Assembly (NCBI GenBank): GCA_002914845.1
Contig: JXTC01000005.1
Location: forward strand, 1,307,942 to 1,371,941
Direction of reading: 5' to 3'
From: Trema orientale
Taxonomy: Eukaryota > Streptophyta > Magnoliopsida > Rosales > Cannabaceae
Length of the DNA: 64,000 nt
The stretch's first letter is position 1; each line of letters opens with the position of its first letter. This document shows, piece by piece, positions 37,344-48,302 of this stretch. Position numbers and translations under genes: made by a program. A model generated the notes under the pieces. The model ran no database searches. It saw only the letters and a program-made list of their open reading frames with translations, and was not told where the DNA came from.

Positions 37344-40300
37344 ATGGAGTTGCAGAGGCGACAAGGGCAAAAGCGGAAACTGGAGGACGAAATCGAAGAA
37401 GACGACCGGGAGATCTCCGTGCCGTCCGGCGACGCCAGGCAAGCTCTGCTCTCCGAGGTCAGTGCGCAGGTTAATATCCTCAACTCCGCCTTCTCTTGGA
37501 ACGAACCGGATCGAGCCGCCTCGAAGCGCGCCACTCACGTCCTGGCCGAGCTCGCCAAAAGTGGTAAAGTTTTACTGAATCGCCATGAATCACCGCCTCC
37601 GATCTCGTCGTTTTTCGCGGTTTTTGTCCTCTTACATGCCTCGAACTTTCTCCGATTTGTGCTATTTGTCTTGATTTTAAGCTCAAGTTTGTAAGAATTG
37701 TGTGTGTGTATATATATATATATTCAAAATATCGATTTCCATTGATTTGTGGTTGCAGAGGAGGTAGTGAACGTGATCGTCGAAGGCGGTGCCGTTCCGG
37801 CTTTAGTGAAGCATCTTCAAGCTCCTCCTTTACTCGAAAACGATCGCGGTCCGAAGCCGTATGAGCATGAGGTTGAAAAAGGAAGTGCTTTTGCACTAGG
37901 GCTTCTTGCTGTAAAGGTAGGCTCAGCGCGTTTAATTAACATAATTTTTGCCATTAATTTGTAATAATTTAGTTTAATTTTCAGTTTCAGTGATTAAAGG
38001 TATATGTTTATAGAACTTGATTACTTTTCCATATGAGTAGTTTATAATTGTCATGTACCACAAAATATGTCGAGTTGCTGACTAGTTTTAATTGTGAATT
38101 CTGCTTTGTTATTTCTGTTTTAAGCTAAATTGTACGTCTCATAAGCGGGGGAAAAAAGAAAAAAAGCTCTTTTCCACTACCGACTGAAAATTTTCCAAGA
38201 GATGATGTCATTTCGTATCAGTTATCTGAATTTTGGCTTGTATGGCGGAAAATTTTCCTAAAAATTGTGACATTTCGTGTCAGTTATCGGATTTTTTGCT
38301 TATATTACACTACCATGAATGCGCTCCTTTTGGTCCTTTCGCGGTAAAACTCAACATGTAGTCTTATGGGGTAGGATTACAGGGATTTATATGAAATTGC
38401 TGAACCTTCTGCTTCATGTTATGTGATGACAGCCGGAGCATCAACAACTCATTGTCGACACTGGTGCTTTATCTCATCTAGTGGATATATTGAAGAGGCA
38501 TAGGAATGGTTCAATATCTCGGGCTGTAACTAGTGTTATTCGTAGAGCTGCTGATGCCATCACCAACCTTGCTCACGAGAATAGTAGCATCAAAACACGT
38601 GTCAGGTTTACTTCTTTGGCTTGTATTTGAACTTTAATGCTAATGTTAGCACCATAGTATTTTCATGAGAAATTGAATTGGACTTACAGGATTGAAGGTG
38701 GGATTCCACCGCTGGTTGAATTGCTCGATTTTACTGATACAAAGGTGCAAAGAGCAGCTGCTGGGGCACTGCGAACATTGGCATTTAAAAATGATGAAAA
38801 TAAGAATCAGGTAGTAGGAAGTCTTATGAATTTGAATATTATAAGGCAGATCTGAATATGAAATAATTTTAAGTAAGAATCAGGTAGTAGAAAGTCTTAT
38901 AGATTTGGATATTATAAGGCTGATCTGAATATGAAATGATTTGTAACTTCATGAACTTGCAGATTGTTGAATGCAATGCTCTTCCTACCCTCATTTTAAT
39001 GCTTCGGTCTGAGGATACTGCTATACATTATGAAGCGGTATTTTTTGGTTAATGGACTTCCTACATGCAATTAGATGCTTTATCATTCATGCTATCTGCA
39101 GCATCAACTGATTTTCATGGATTTCAGGTTGGTGTTATTGGAAATTTGGTACATTCCTCTCCCAATATAAAGAAAGAAGTTCTTCTAGCGGGAGCTCTTC
39201 AACCTGTTATTGGGTTACTTAGGTACGTTATGGGGATCTTCCTCATACTTGATATAGTCATTGTGTGTATTATTTTTCCATCTTCGCGTCACTATTACGT
39301 GGTACCAAAGGCTTTACGCTGGATAACAGGTCTTGCTGTTCTGAGAGCCAAAGAGAAGCAGCTTTGTTACTTGGACAATTTGCTGCAACTGATTCAGATT
39401 GCAAGGTGGATTAAACATTTGCTTTTTATTCTAAACTTATTCACTTTGTTACCGCAGTGGCAAAGACAAATAAACAATGAACTTTTGCGTTTTGTATACT
39501 TTTTAGTTTATAATTCTTGATGTGTGCTACTGTGCTTTTAGTTTTTCATTTCCTTGTTGGTCTTTATAGTGTGAAAGCAAATAATAGGTATCTGGATGTC
39601 GACTAATTGCCATCTGGCAGTTGATTATTCTTCTGTCTTCTTGATGATGCTTTAGTTTTTACTTATTTTGACTCCTCTGCTTTTTCGTTATTATGTATGT
39701 TTAACTAGTAAGACTTTTTACAGGTTCACATCGTGCAGAGGGGTGCTGTTCAACCTCTGATAGAGATGCTTCAATCCCCAGACGTACAATTGAGGGAGAT
39801 GTCAGCCTTTGCATTGGGGAGACTGGCACAGGTCTTTCTTCTTCCTATTGTTTTAATTTCTGATGGCCTTGTTTTGTGCAAAAGTTACAAGTCAGGCTTT
39901 TTTGGAGATGAATTCCCTTTACTGTATGCATAGATATATACAAGAGCAGGTGAATGAATACTTGATGTATGTGTTTACATGCATATGCTTAGGTCACTAA
40001 GTAGGCTAGTAATCACAATATTTGGATGGGAAAAAACCGACGTCTTGAGAGGGAAGGAAACAAATTTGGTAACATTTTGGATCCTTTTAGTGAGTCTGCT
40101 CCGATTTTCAATGATAGATGAAATTAAGAATTGATTTCTGGTTTAGAGAAGTTAAACATACATTATATTTGATTCTTTGTGCTTGGCCTGCTTCTGCTGT
40201 TTGTTACCCACTTACATATGTAATTTCTTTTTGTTATGATAATTGCAATCTCTGGGGGATTGCTTTAAATGGTTGCTCTTTCATTAGTAACTCCCTGGAG

Positions 40301-43300
40301 CCATAGTTACACTTTTGGTGATGAGAATTTTAATTTCAGGACACACACAATCAAGCTGGTATTGCTCACAATGGTGGTTTAGTGCCATTACTTAAGCTTC
40401 TTGATTCCAAAAATGGGTCTCTGCAACATAATGCTGCATTTGCTCTCTATGGCCTTGCTGATAATGAGGTGTGTGACTGTACATAATTAATTTCTATCCA
40501 GGGATTTAGTGATTCAGTTGGTAAAGAGATTGATATTTAATGCAATTTTGATGTAACCTTGTCTTTGCTTATTCATTTCCTCCAATAGGATAATGTATCC
40601 GATTTTATTAGGGTGGGAGGTGTGCAGAAGCTGCAGGATGGAGAGTTTATTGTTCAAGTATGTGTGTCTGCCTGTCTTAATTTATTATTGTTGTTGTTAT
40701 TTTATCATTATTATTATTGTTGTATTTATTTTTTTTTTCTAGCTTTATTTCATAGCTCTTCAAATTAACATTTAGAAGATTCTTTTAAAAAAATAAAAAA
40801 AAATAAAAAATTATTGCAGGCAACAAAAGATTGTGTGGCGAAGACACTAAAAAGATTAGAGGAGAAGATTCATGGAAGAGTAAGCATCATCTGAATTTGA
40901 TTTTGTTCTTTATTGCTTTTTCTACTGTCTTGCTAGCTGATCACTTTTCCTGTTATTCTTTAGAAATTTATTCTATAGAAACTTATCAGATGTCTAATCT
41001 CGTAGTTTCTTGATGCAGGTTTTGAACCATCTCTTATATTTGATGCGTGTTGGGGAAAAGGCTGTGCAAAGACGAGTTGCTTTGGCCCTTGCCCATCTTT
41101 GTGCTCCCGAAGATCAGAGAACAATATTCGTTGATAGCAATGGCATGTTATATCCTCTGTTTTTTCCATATATGTTAATGCATACTCCTTAAGATTGCAA
41201 CTCTTATGGAGTAATTATGTACTGACATGCAGGATTGGAGTTACTTCTTGGTATTCTTGGTTCTACTAGCATCAAGCAGCAAAATGATGGTGCCATAGCT
41301 CTGTACAAGTTGGCGAATAAAGCCACAACTCTTTCTCCTGTAGATGCGGCTCCCCCATCACCTACACCACAGGCAAGACTCCTTTTATGAATTGTTTGAT
41401 CTATGTTAAATTTGATTTCAGTTTTTCTATATCCAACTCTTTTTATGTCGAATTTGGAGTAAATGGAGTACAGGGCACCTGGCATCAACATCTTCTGATT
41501 ATATGTACCTTTTAAGAAATCTTCATTTTTCAAAAAAGAAAAACATGCTTGCTTCTCAATTTCATTTGCTACATGCATGTAAATATTAAGGTGATGCTTT
41601 GCCTTTAGCATGAATTTTACAGCGCAGCGCGTCAAACTTCCCATTTTAATTCTCATTATTCTTAAACACATGTTTATCTCAAGGTTTGCAATTAGTATTG
41701 AGATGACACAAGTCATTTTGCAGGTCTATCTAGGAGAGCAGTATGTTAATAGTCCTACGCTGTCCGATGTTACATTTCTAGTTGAAGGTACAACTTTTTT
41801 CCATACTTAATGTTTGTTACTATTCACAATCAAAAAGCAAAAATTGGTGACTCCATTTATTAGCACGTGCACCGTTTCTAAGGTTTTTCAAATTTGACTT
41901 TTACTACAGGTAGACGGTTCTATGCTCATAGAATTTGCCTGCTTGCTTCTTCAGATGCGTTCCGTGCAATGTTTGATGGTGGTTACCGAGTGAGTACTCA
42001 TTTAATGATTATTTTCTCTTTTCCCTCTCTTTGATTTTGGTTTCTAGCGACAGGGGTTGAGCAGTGGAGTAGTATTGAAATTTGAGCCTTATTTTATACT
42101 GAAGTAACTATCTTTCCGTCGGATAACCTCAGCTGTAACCTGCGACTTATGAACGAAATTGCACAACTTATATTGGAAGGAATGGTTATGGTTGATGACA
42201 TCATTTTTAATTTCTCTGTGTAAATTGCAGGAGAAGGATGCAAGAGACATAGAGATTCCCAATATTAGATGGGAGGTTTTTGAGTTGATGATGAGGTTTG
42301 TAACATTTATGCTTTCCTGTTTCCTACAAAATTTTATGTAGTGAGCTTCAGTGATTTAGTGGGTCACTTGAGTACAGATTCATCTACACGGGATCAATAG
42401 ATATTACAATAGATATTGCTCAAGATCTTCTAAGAGCCGCTGATCAGTATCTCTTGGAAGGGCTTAAGCGACTCTGTGAGTACACGATTGCACAGGTGAG
42501 CTAAGAATATTGATTTTTCTTGTCTCCGTAACTTTACTTTGATTCACTACATTGGTTGTCTAATCATTTTTTTTCTAATTATGTTACTTGCACTTCTATT
42601 TTTGAACTTAGGATATATCATTGGAGAATGTTGCAAGTATGTATGAACTTTCTGAAGCCTTCAACGCTATATCCTTGCGGCACACATGCATTTTGTTTAT
42701 TCTACAACAATTTGAAAAATTGAGTGCTAGGCCGGGGTATGTGCTTTTATACCCTCATGATTTTTCTTTCTATTATTTTAAGAAGTTAGAATATCTAAAG
42801 AGCATTTCTTTAGCTAGTATGCAATCATTTTAATGTTGTTTATTATAGCCTTTTTTTCCCCCTCCTGATGATCTCTTAAATCATTTCGATGTTGTTGGTT
42901 GCCCTGAAGACCTTCCTTCTTTCATTATCTCCTAGGATATGTTTGACACTTTGGACTTTATTGAGGAAAAGAAAATAAAAATAAGAGGGAAAACATTCTC
43001 TAGACAAAATAGGGGAGAAAAAAATTATTTTGGTAAAGCAGGATGAACGTTTAGGTAATTTCCCTCCCAAAAAGAGAGAAAAATAAAAATTTCAAAAGAA
43101 TTATCAATCCTTAGGAAAATATTTTGTTCATACCAAAATCCATGATCCAATCATAGCCTCTAAATCTTTCTTAATCATTAAACCAATATGCAGAGACCGA
43201 AGGTTGTCATGTCAAATGGGCTTTACTACATTGACTCTGCATATGTGAAAATGTTCTAAAGTTAGTATCAAAAGAAGAGAAGAAAACTGCTTTACTGTTG

Positions 43301-43509
43301 GGAGGGGGTGGAAAAAAAGAAAGGATCTAATTTGATCCGATTTTCTGTATTCAAACTTCTTGTTGTATGTTTTATTCATCTTTTCTAAAATTTCTATATA
43401 CTGGGAAAATTGCAGGCACTCTCATCTGATTCAGCGTATATTACCGGAAATCCGCAATTACTTTGCTAAAGCACTTACTAAGCCTAACCCACATAACCTG
43501 CGGCTGTAG
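37344..43509 (+). CDS. ARIA: ARM-repeat and BTB/POZ protein ARIA (or its paralogue ABAP1)
   Basis: In Arabidopsis ARIA binds the bZIP factor ABF2 in abscisic-acid responses; the close paralogue ABAP1 acts in DNA-replication control. Nineteen coding exons join in frame (697 residues, against about 710 in Arabidopsis): 37344-37563, 37759-37916, 38433-38605, 38690-38810, 38963-39037, 39128-39222, 39330-39405, 39724-39831, 40340-40468, 40589-40657, 40820-40879, 41019-41142, 41233-41372, 41724-41787, 41910-41989, 42231-42295, 42378-42495, 42612-42736 and 43416-43509. A basic/acidic N-terminus (QKRKLEDEIEEDD) precedes armadillo repeats over about residues 60-510 (e.g. IEGGIPPLVELLDFTDTKVQ, VQRGAVQPLIEMLQSPDVQL). 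The BTB domain follows (LSDVTFLVEGRRFYAHRICL, SSDAFRAMFDGGYREKDARD), then a BACK-like tail ending NPHNLRL. The introns after exons 12 and 13 use GC donors. Very strong family match; the choice between ARIA and ABAP1 is less sure. Confidence 0.95.
38802..38940 (+). repeat. Tandem duplication carrying a second copy of the exon 4 donor site of ARIA
   Basis: A unit of about 73 bp is duplicated. Copy 1 starts inside exon 4 and includes its 5' splice site AAGAATCAG|GTAGTAG (38802-38817). Copy 2 repeats AAGAATCAGGTAGTAG at 38875-38890. Only the first donor keeps the frame; use of the second would add 73 nt and reach a stop codon within it. Confidence 0.85.
41143..41232 (+). other. Probable GC-AG intron (ARIA intron 12)
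   Basis: To keep the conserved residues NGLELLLG in frame, the exon must end AAT G and resume GA TTG, so this 90-nt intron runs from GCATGT to ATGCAG. The nearest GT (41147) would shift the frame. The donor GCATGT is a weaker match to the usual GC donor (GCAAGT). Confidence 0.75.
41373..41723 (+). other. GC-AG intron (ARIA intron 13)
   Basis: The coding phrase SPTPQ|VYLGEQY requires splicing from CAG|GCAAGA to TTTTGCAG|GTC. GCAAGA after CAG is a near-consensus GC donor, and reading on to the next GT meets a stop codon first. Confidence 0.85.
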
Positions 43510-43970
43510 ATTGCTGCCCCGTTTTTCTTGATCTCTAACAAAATACGTTGTACAGAAAGCAGTAGATGTTCGTTCTGTTCTTGAGCCAGTAGAGGGTTCT
43601 AATTATTTGTTGATTGTAGCTTGGCTTATAGTCCATTCCCAAGGCAGTGTGTTTTGTTTGTCTCATTTTTAACGGAATTGTCTGTATTAGTGTCCGGAGT
43701 ATGACCTGCACGGACTGGACTTGTATTATTACTCTTTCTAGTCTTTGCTGTCTACTGAATTGACAAGAACGTGTATTATTTCTATAGCAATCTACAAGTA
43801 GTGCATTGTTTCATATTCGTCCTGTTCTTGTTCCAATCTTTCACGCTAGGTAGGTGATGTAGATTTTTATACTTAGTAATTGGATGGTAAAATAATAAGA
43901 GTTCGAAGTAAAAAAAAAATGTTTTTTTTTAAAATAAATAAATTATTGTTTAAATACAAAATTGCATTTG
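43510..43970 (+). other. ARIA 3' UTR and short gap
   Basis: Presumed 3' UTR of ARIA to about 43830, followed by A-rich and T-rich DNA next to the poly-T end of a LINE. No separate gene was seen. Confidence 0.5.
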
Positions 43971-44635
43971 TTTTTTTTTTTTTTTGAAGGGAAAAAACTT
44001 TCATTAATAATGAAAGGATAATATAATACCCATAAATGGTTTTTTGATTACAAAGTAGACAATTATAAAAAATTGGTGAAAGTTTTTGGAGAAAAAACAC
44101 ATACTGGGATCTTGGTGAAATCGATCCGTGAGGAGGGGATTAATGCAGATCACCGTTGATGTGTGCTTCGATAGAATTCTACGCCTCAGCGATTGGATCG
44201 TTGTGACCCTTTATTTAACATTCGTTGTTGGTGTCCCTTGTTTCTCATCAGAAAATCACATGAGGACAAATATTGCCTTACACACGCTCTAGATCTGTAA
44301 GGAAACCACCATAGATCAAGTCTAGGTGGACTAAAATAACAGAACTATAAACAAATATTACAAACCACTACAGATATAGATCTGGAAGACTCGAGACTAC
44401 CCTAGATCTAGATCTAGGAGGAAAATTACCTCTCCACATAGGAAGATTGTTTAACACTAAAACACGAAATGGGAAAGAAAACTATATAGAACCCATATTG
44501 GAGAGAGGGAGAACCCCCCTCCCTGATAAGGGAAGCACCTATCAACGAAGGATAGCTGCTGTTGGAGGAAGAACAACTTCTGGAGAGGAGCCTTCTCTTA
44601 TTTATTTTTACAGCTTAAAATAACATTGGTTTTAG
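43971..44635 (-). mobile_element. 5'-truncated LINE 3' end (minus orientation)
   Basis: On the minus strand the segment ends with TTCATTATTAATGAAAGTTT followed by a short linker and a 15-base poly-A (43971-43985 as T on the plus strand), the typical 3' end of plant L1-type LINEs. Upstream lies about 600 bp of GC-richer, non-AT-like sequence without a recognised domain. The string TTGCATT occurs on both sides (43962-43968 and 44636-44642) and may be a remnant target duplication, though 7 bp could be chance. Confidence 0.5.
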
Positions 44636-44639
44636 TTGC

Positions 44640-45280
44640 ATTGATTGGTGCAAAATCCAAAAGTATATGCTAAATATAATATACCATGCTAAATTTAGGA
44701 TAGCATCTCCAACAGACGTGCTAACTGTCATGCAAATGTTAAATTTTAGCATTTGGCTGAAAATAGGTCTCGAATGGTGTGCTATATTTGGCGTAGTTTT
44801 TAGCATGTACTATTTGTTGTGTCAAATATAGCACAGAGAATAGTATATGCTAAATTTTAGCATGTGATCTTATTTACAATATTATCACTATTTTAAATAT
44901 AAAATATTCATATGTTTCATAATATTATCAAAATTCAATGTAGTTTATATAAAATCTTTCATTAAATTTCAATTAGAAGTTTACAATCAATTAAAATTAA
45001 TAGGAGAATAAAATTTTATTTACAATTTTTTTATTCATTTATGTAGAATATGAGTAATTCTAAATTGATAGATGAAGTTTTATAGGTTGATAAAATAATA
45101 AGAATTAATAGTAGAACAAATGTATTTTATACATAAAATTAATGTTTAAAATACAAAATAATATTTTTTTAGCATGTACACATTGGAGCAAAATTCAAAA
45201 AGTGCATGCTAAATTTAGTATCATACATTAGAGATGGTTCACGCTTTCTTTTAGCTTGAATGTATTGGAGATGATCTTAT
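44640..45280. mobile_element. MITE-like element(s) with ATCTCCAA termini and GCTAAATTTAGCAT motifs
   Basis: Near 44700 the sequence GGATAGCATCTCCAACAG appears, and near 45265 the opposite-strand form AAGATCATCTCCAATACATT, inverted ends typical of plant MITEs starting with GAGCATCTCCAA. The interior repeats ATGCTAAATTTAGCAT-type palindromes. A direct repeat resembling TTGGTGCAAAATCCAAAAGT occurs just outside the left end (about 44644-44663) and inside the right part (about 45183-45203), so two related copies may overlap or be nested. Confidence 0.45.
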
Positions 45281-46140
45281 AATACTAATAAATTTTCTCA
45301 AAAATGCTTTTTGGTAATTTCTTTATGTAGTTGTGTGTAAAATCGATAAATCCGAACTGATAATATTCTTTTTCCCTGTAGTTATGGGTAAAATCGATAA
45401 ATCCGAACAAAGAAAATTTTTAATTCTCACTAAATAACAAAATATAACTTAAAGCATAAATCACACATCCCACCAATTTTAAACTACAGTATTTACTGAA
45501 TTTACAAACTTACATTTAAAAAAATTAGTCTAAACGTTGTCATTTCATTAATACGTGTTTTCTTCTTTATTTATTTATTTATTTTTTCTTTTGCTTTGTC
45601 TAGGAAAGAGAGTAAATAACGAGCTTGTGTGAAGACCGGAGGGTGATGGACGACAGAGAGAAAACAAAAGATGAAAGAGAGGGTTATGAACACTTACATT
45701 TTATTGTGGAAAGTAGTTAGGAAATAAAACATTCACAATTTTATAATCCACTCTTAATGTGAAAGTTATTTTCACTTTCAGCACTATTATGGAAAAAAAT
45801 TATGTATATTGAAAAATCTCATGCATAATTTTTGCACCTTTAACCTAATTTGACCCTTATTGTCCTTTACATACTAAGAAAAGAAGGGTAACCAAATACA
45901 TGTGTAAAATCTCAAAAATATCCTTTACTAATATATCCTTATTAGTAAAGTTTCGCAGGAATCCCAAGTCTTGGTTTTGCAAAGGTTGATCTGCTTATAC
46001 GTTACCTTGTTATTTTGTCAGTTAATCTTCAGCAATATAATTAGGCTTCATACATCCATATATTAATACATATTATAAAAATTAGGTTTGTTAATGTGAC
46101 AGACGAAGTGTACCTTTTTTTTTTATATCTATTTATTTTG
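45281..46140. other. Intergenic, small tandem duplication
   Basis: No gene was seen. The phrase GGTAAAATCGATAAATCCGAA-like (about 45335-45358 and 45385-45409) is duplicated at short distance. Confidence 0.5.
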
Positions 46141-46144
46141 CTTT

Positions 46145-47110
46145 TAAATAGAGTTATAAAGCTCGACCTGACCCACGTTTGATAAGCTCATACGGGCTTT
46201 GTATCGGGCCTAGACCCAGCCCGTGTAAAAAGTGGGTTAGTCTAGCCAGACCCTTATTCTTATTAAGGAGCCCGACACGGCTCACAGACTCAGCCTATAT
46301 TTTATGCGAGCTTAAGTGAGTAGTGCCTATACGGGCTGAATATAGGTCGAAATGCGGGCCTAATTTCATTGTTGTTCTTGGGTTAAGTAGGCAATTACCA
46401 TTTTTTTCAAATGTTTAACTAAATTTACCACCACCATTAGATTCTACCACTTTTGGAAGGGAATTAGTCAAGGATCTGTCAAGAATTCATCAAGAATGCA
46501 TCAAGAATCCATCAAGAATCCGTCAAGATCACCACTGACGTCAAGAATATGTCAAAAATCCTTCAAGAATCTATCAAGATCGTCAAGAATTCATCAAGAA
46601 CCCGTCAAGATCGCTGTCTATGTCAAGAATTTTTTAAGAATCCGTAAAGATCGTCAAGAATTCGTCAAAAATTCATCAAGAATCCGTCAAGATCGTCAAG
46701 AATTCATTTTAAAAAAGTGGTATGGTGGAAGATTTAATTAATGAGAAAAAAAAAGTGGTGTATAACTGATTTATTCATTATTTTTTTATTTAAAATATCA
46801 AATATGTGCTTACGTGGGCTTAAATATGGACCTAAAACTAATTCATATTCTTTTAAAATTTGAATAAATTAAAAATAAGTACATAAATAACATTAAAAAT
46901 ATTTAAGTAAGATTTTTTTAGATTTTTATTTAAGAAATATATTTAAAACTATAAATAAAATGGCTAAAAGTGACATGCAGAAATGTGGGCCAGACCAATG
47001 AGCCTACTGTTGAGGCCCAACCCGATTCTTATTATATGTATCATGTTTTTCTTCAGAATATGTGCTGACCTATAAAGTCCGACTCATGTCGACATCTTTA
47101 TTTATTTTTT
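46145..47110. mobile_element. Repeat family copy A (non-autonomous, GGCCCGAC-rich), with a nested insert
   Basis: Blocks rich in AGCCCGAC/GGGCCTAGACCCAGCCC (46160-46370) and GTGGGCCAGACC (46985-47030) flank AT-rich sequence. The same blocks occur in inverted order and orientation at 55605-56135 (copy B), for example TTGATAAGCTCATACGGG here against GTGAGCTTATCAAATG there, and AATATCAAATATGTGCTTA against AAGCACATATTTGATATT. Copy A is interrupted by about 370 bp that is absent from copy B. Such GGGCC-rich elements resemble hAT-derived non-autonomous repeats, but class and ends are not proven. Confidence 0.65.
46394..46765. repeat. Nested insert with an 11-bp minisatellite core
   Basis: The core (about 46468-46708) is a degenerate array of an 11-bp unit TCAAGAATYCR with interruptions such as CAAGATCG. 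It is flanked by imperfect inverted repeats (left ACCACCACCATTAGATTCTA with ACCACTTTT; right AAAAAGTGGTATGGTGG). The segment is missing from the related copy at 55.6-56.1 kb, so it is a later insertion or expansion. The open frame across it is a by-product of the repeat. Confidence 0.7.
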
Positions 47111-47533
47111 ATTTTTTGAAAAGTTGACATCCCTACTTTTAAATGGACGAAATGCACTTTATCTGCCCTAAGGCCTGAATAGTATTTTATTTTTCCTTTT
47201 CAAGCTAAAGCAGGTGTTTACTTAGATTGTACATTATGCTACTAGGGCTTTTTTTTTTTCAAAGAAAATTATTTGCTCTGATTCTCTGAAGATATGTTAT
47301 TCTACTCCTTGGGCTGCAATGCTTGCTCCAGTTTGGTGACATTAATATCAATCTCCACAACCACCCAACGTGTGTCCAACACCATTAGAATAGAATCAAT
47401 AGATTATACTGGGGCTAATACAAAGAAATGTGCTAGGCTGCCAGCAAAGCTCAATCTAGATTTGTCAAGCACAATAGTAATTAATAATACAGAAGTAGAC
47501 ATGTCGTGCCCAATAATTTAATTTTTACATTAT
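47111..47533. other. Intergenic, unassigned open frame
   Basis: A 75-codon frame (47294-47521) contains a moderately balanced composition, but no family was recognised and there is no supporting splice or promoter context. Left as non-coding. Confidence 0.4.
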
Positions 47534-48013
47534 GGGGCCATTTGGTACAAAGGTAATCTCAGTTTTCAGATTAATGGGAATGTTGAAGATAGTGATATGA
47601 TTGTCTGATATCCAGAATAACTGTGTTTGGTTGCACACAGTAATCTTGTCTATAATTCCTGGGATGTTAGATAACTGTGTTTGGTTGCGCATGGGAATGT
47701 GCTTAAATTAAAATTAAAAAATAATTAAAAAATTAAATTACTTATAAAATAATAAAATTTGTTAGTATAAAATAAAATAATTTGCTATGGATTCTAGGAT
47801 ATCATATATTTTTTTTAATTTCGTTTTTTAGGGTGGGTTTTAGATAGGGGGTCATTTGAAATCCACATGTTTTGGAAACTTTCAGATGACCCCCACTTAA
47901 GAGGATTTGATTCCCGAGGTGATTACTTTACTAGGTGTTAAAATGGTACCAAACATAGGGATACATTGAGATACCCATTCCCACCTAAAAATTACCCCAT
48001 ACCAAATGGCCTC
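47534..48013. mobile_element. Tourist-like MITE upstream of the first carboxylesterase
   Basis: Perfect or nearly perfect 14-bp inverted ends: GGGGCCATTTGGTA on the left and GAGGCCATTTGGTA on the right (opposite strand). TAT lies on each side (47531-47533, 48014-48016) as a possible 3-bp target duplication. Length is 480 bp, no coding. It ends 289 bp before the start codon of the carboxylesterase pseudogene, so it sits in that promoter. Confidence 0.7.
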
Positions 48014-48302
48014 TATATATATAATAGTCTTTCTCTACGTCATACTTTGACTAGGATAAGGCCGCCTTTGAAGACGGCCGTATCCAATATCAGTATTTTT
48101 GACCAGAATATTATATGTACACAAACAAATGGACGATTCCGATAAATAGCCTACCACCACGTTATTCGTTCTTGATCAAGATTATTGACAATCATAAATC
48201 TAAAACCATCAAGACGTACGTCCTATAATTTACTTTGTCCAATATATATATGTATATAACTCTCTTTCTTATATATTGTTTCTCTCAATCTCTCCCTCTC
48301 TA

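Noticed and set aside
41147-41200. Possible U12-type AT-AC intron in ARIA (ATATCCTC donor and CTCCTTAAG branch-like motif)
   Set aside because: Splicing that way brings a stop codon and breaks the conserved NGLELLLG phrase; the GC-AG solution keeps the frame.
46496-46741. 81-codon frame with repeated KNPSR-like peptide
   Set aside because: It is a direct reading of the 11-bp minisatellite; the period keeps frames open by chance.
47294-47521. 75-codon plus-strand frame
   Set aside because: No family, splice or promoter support; composition is not distinctive.
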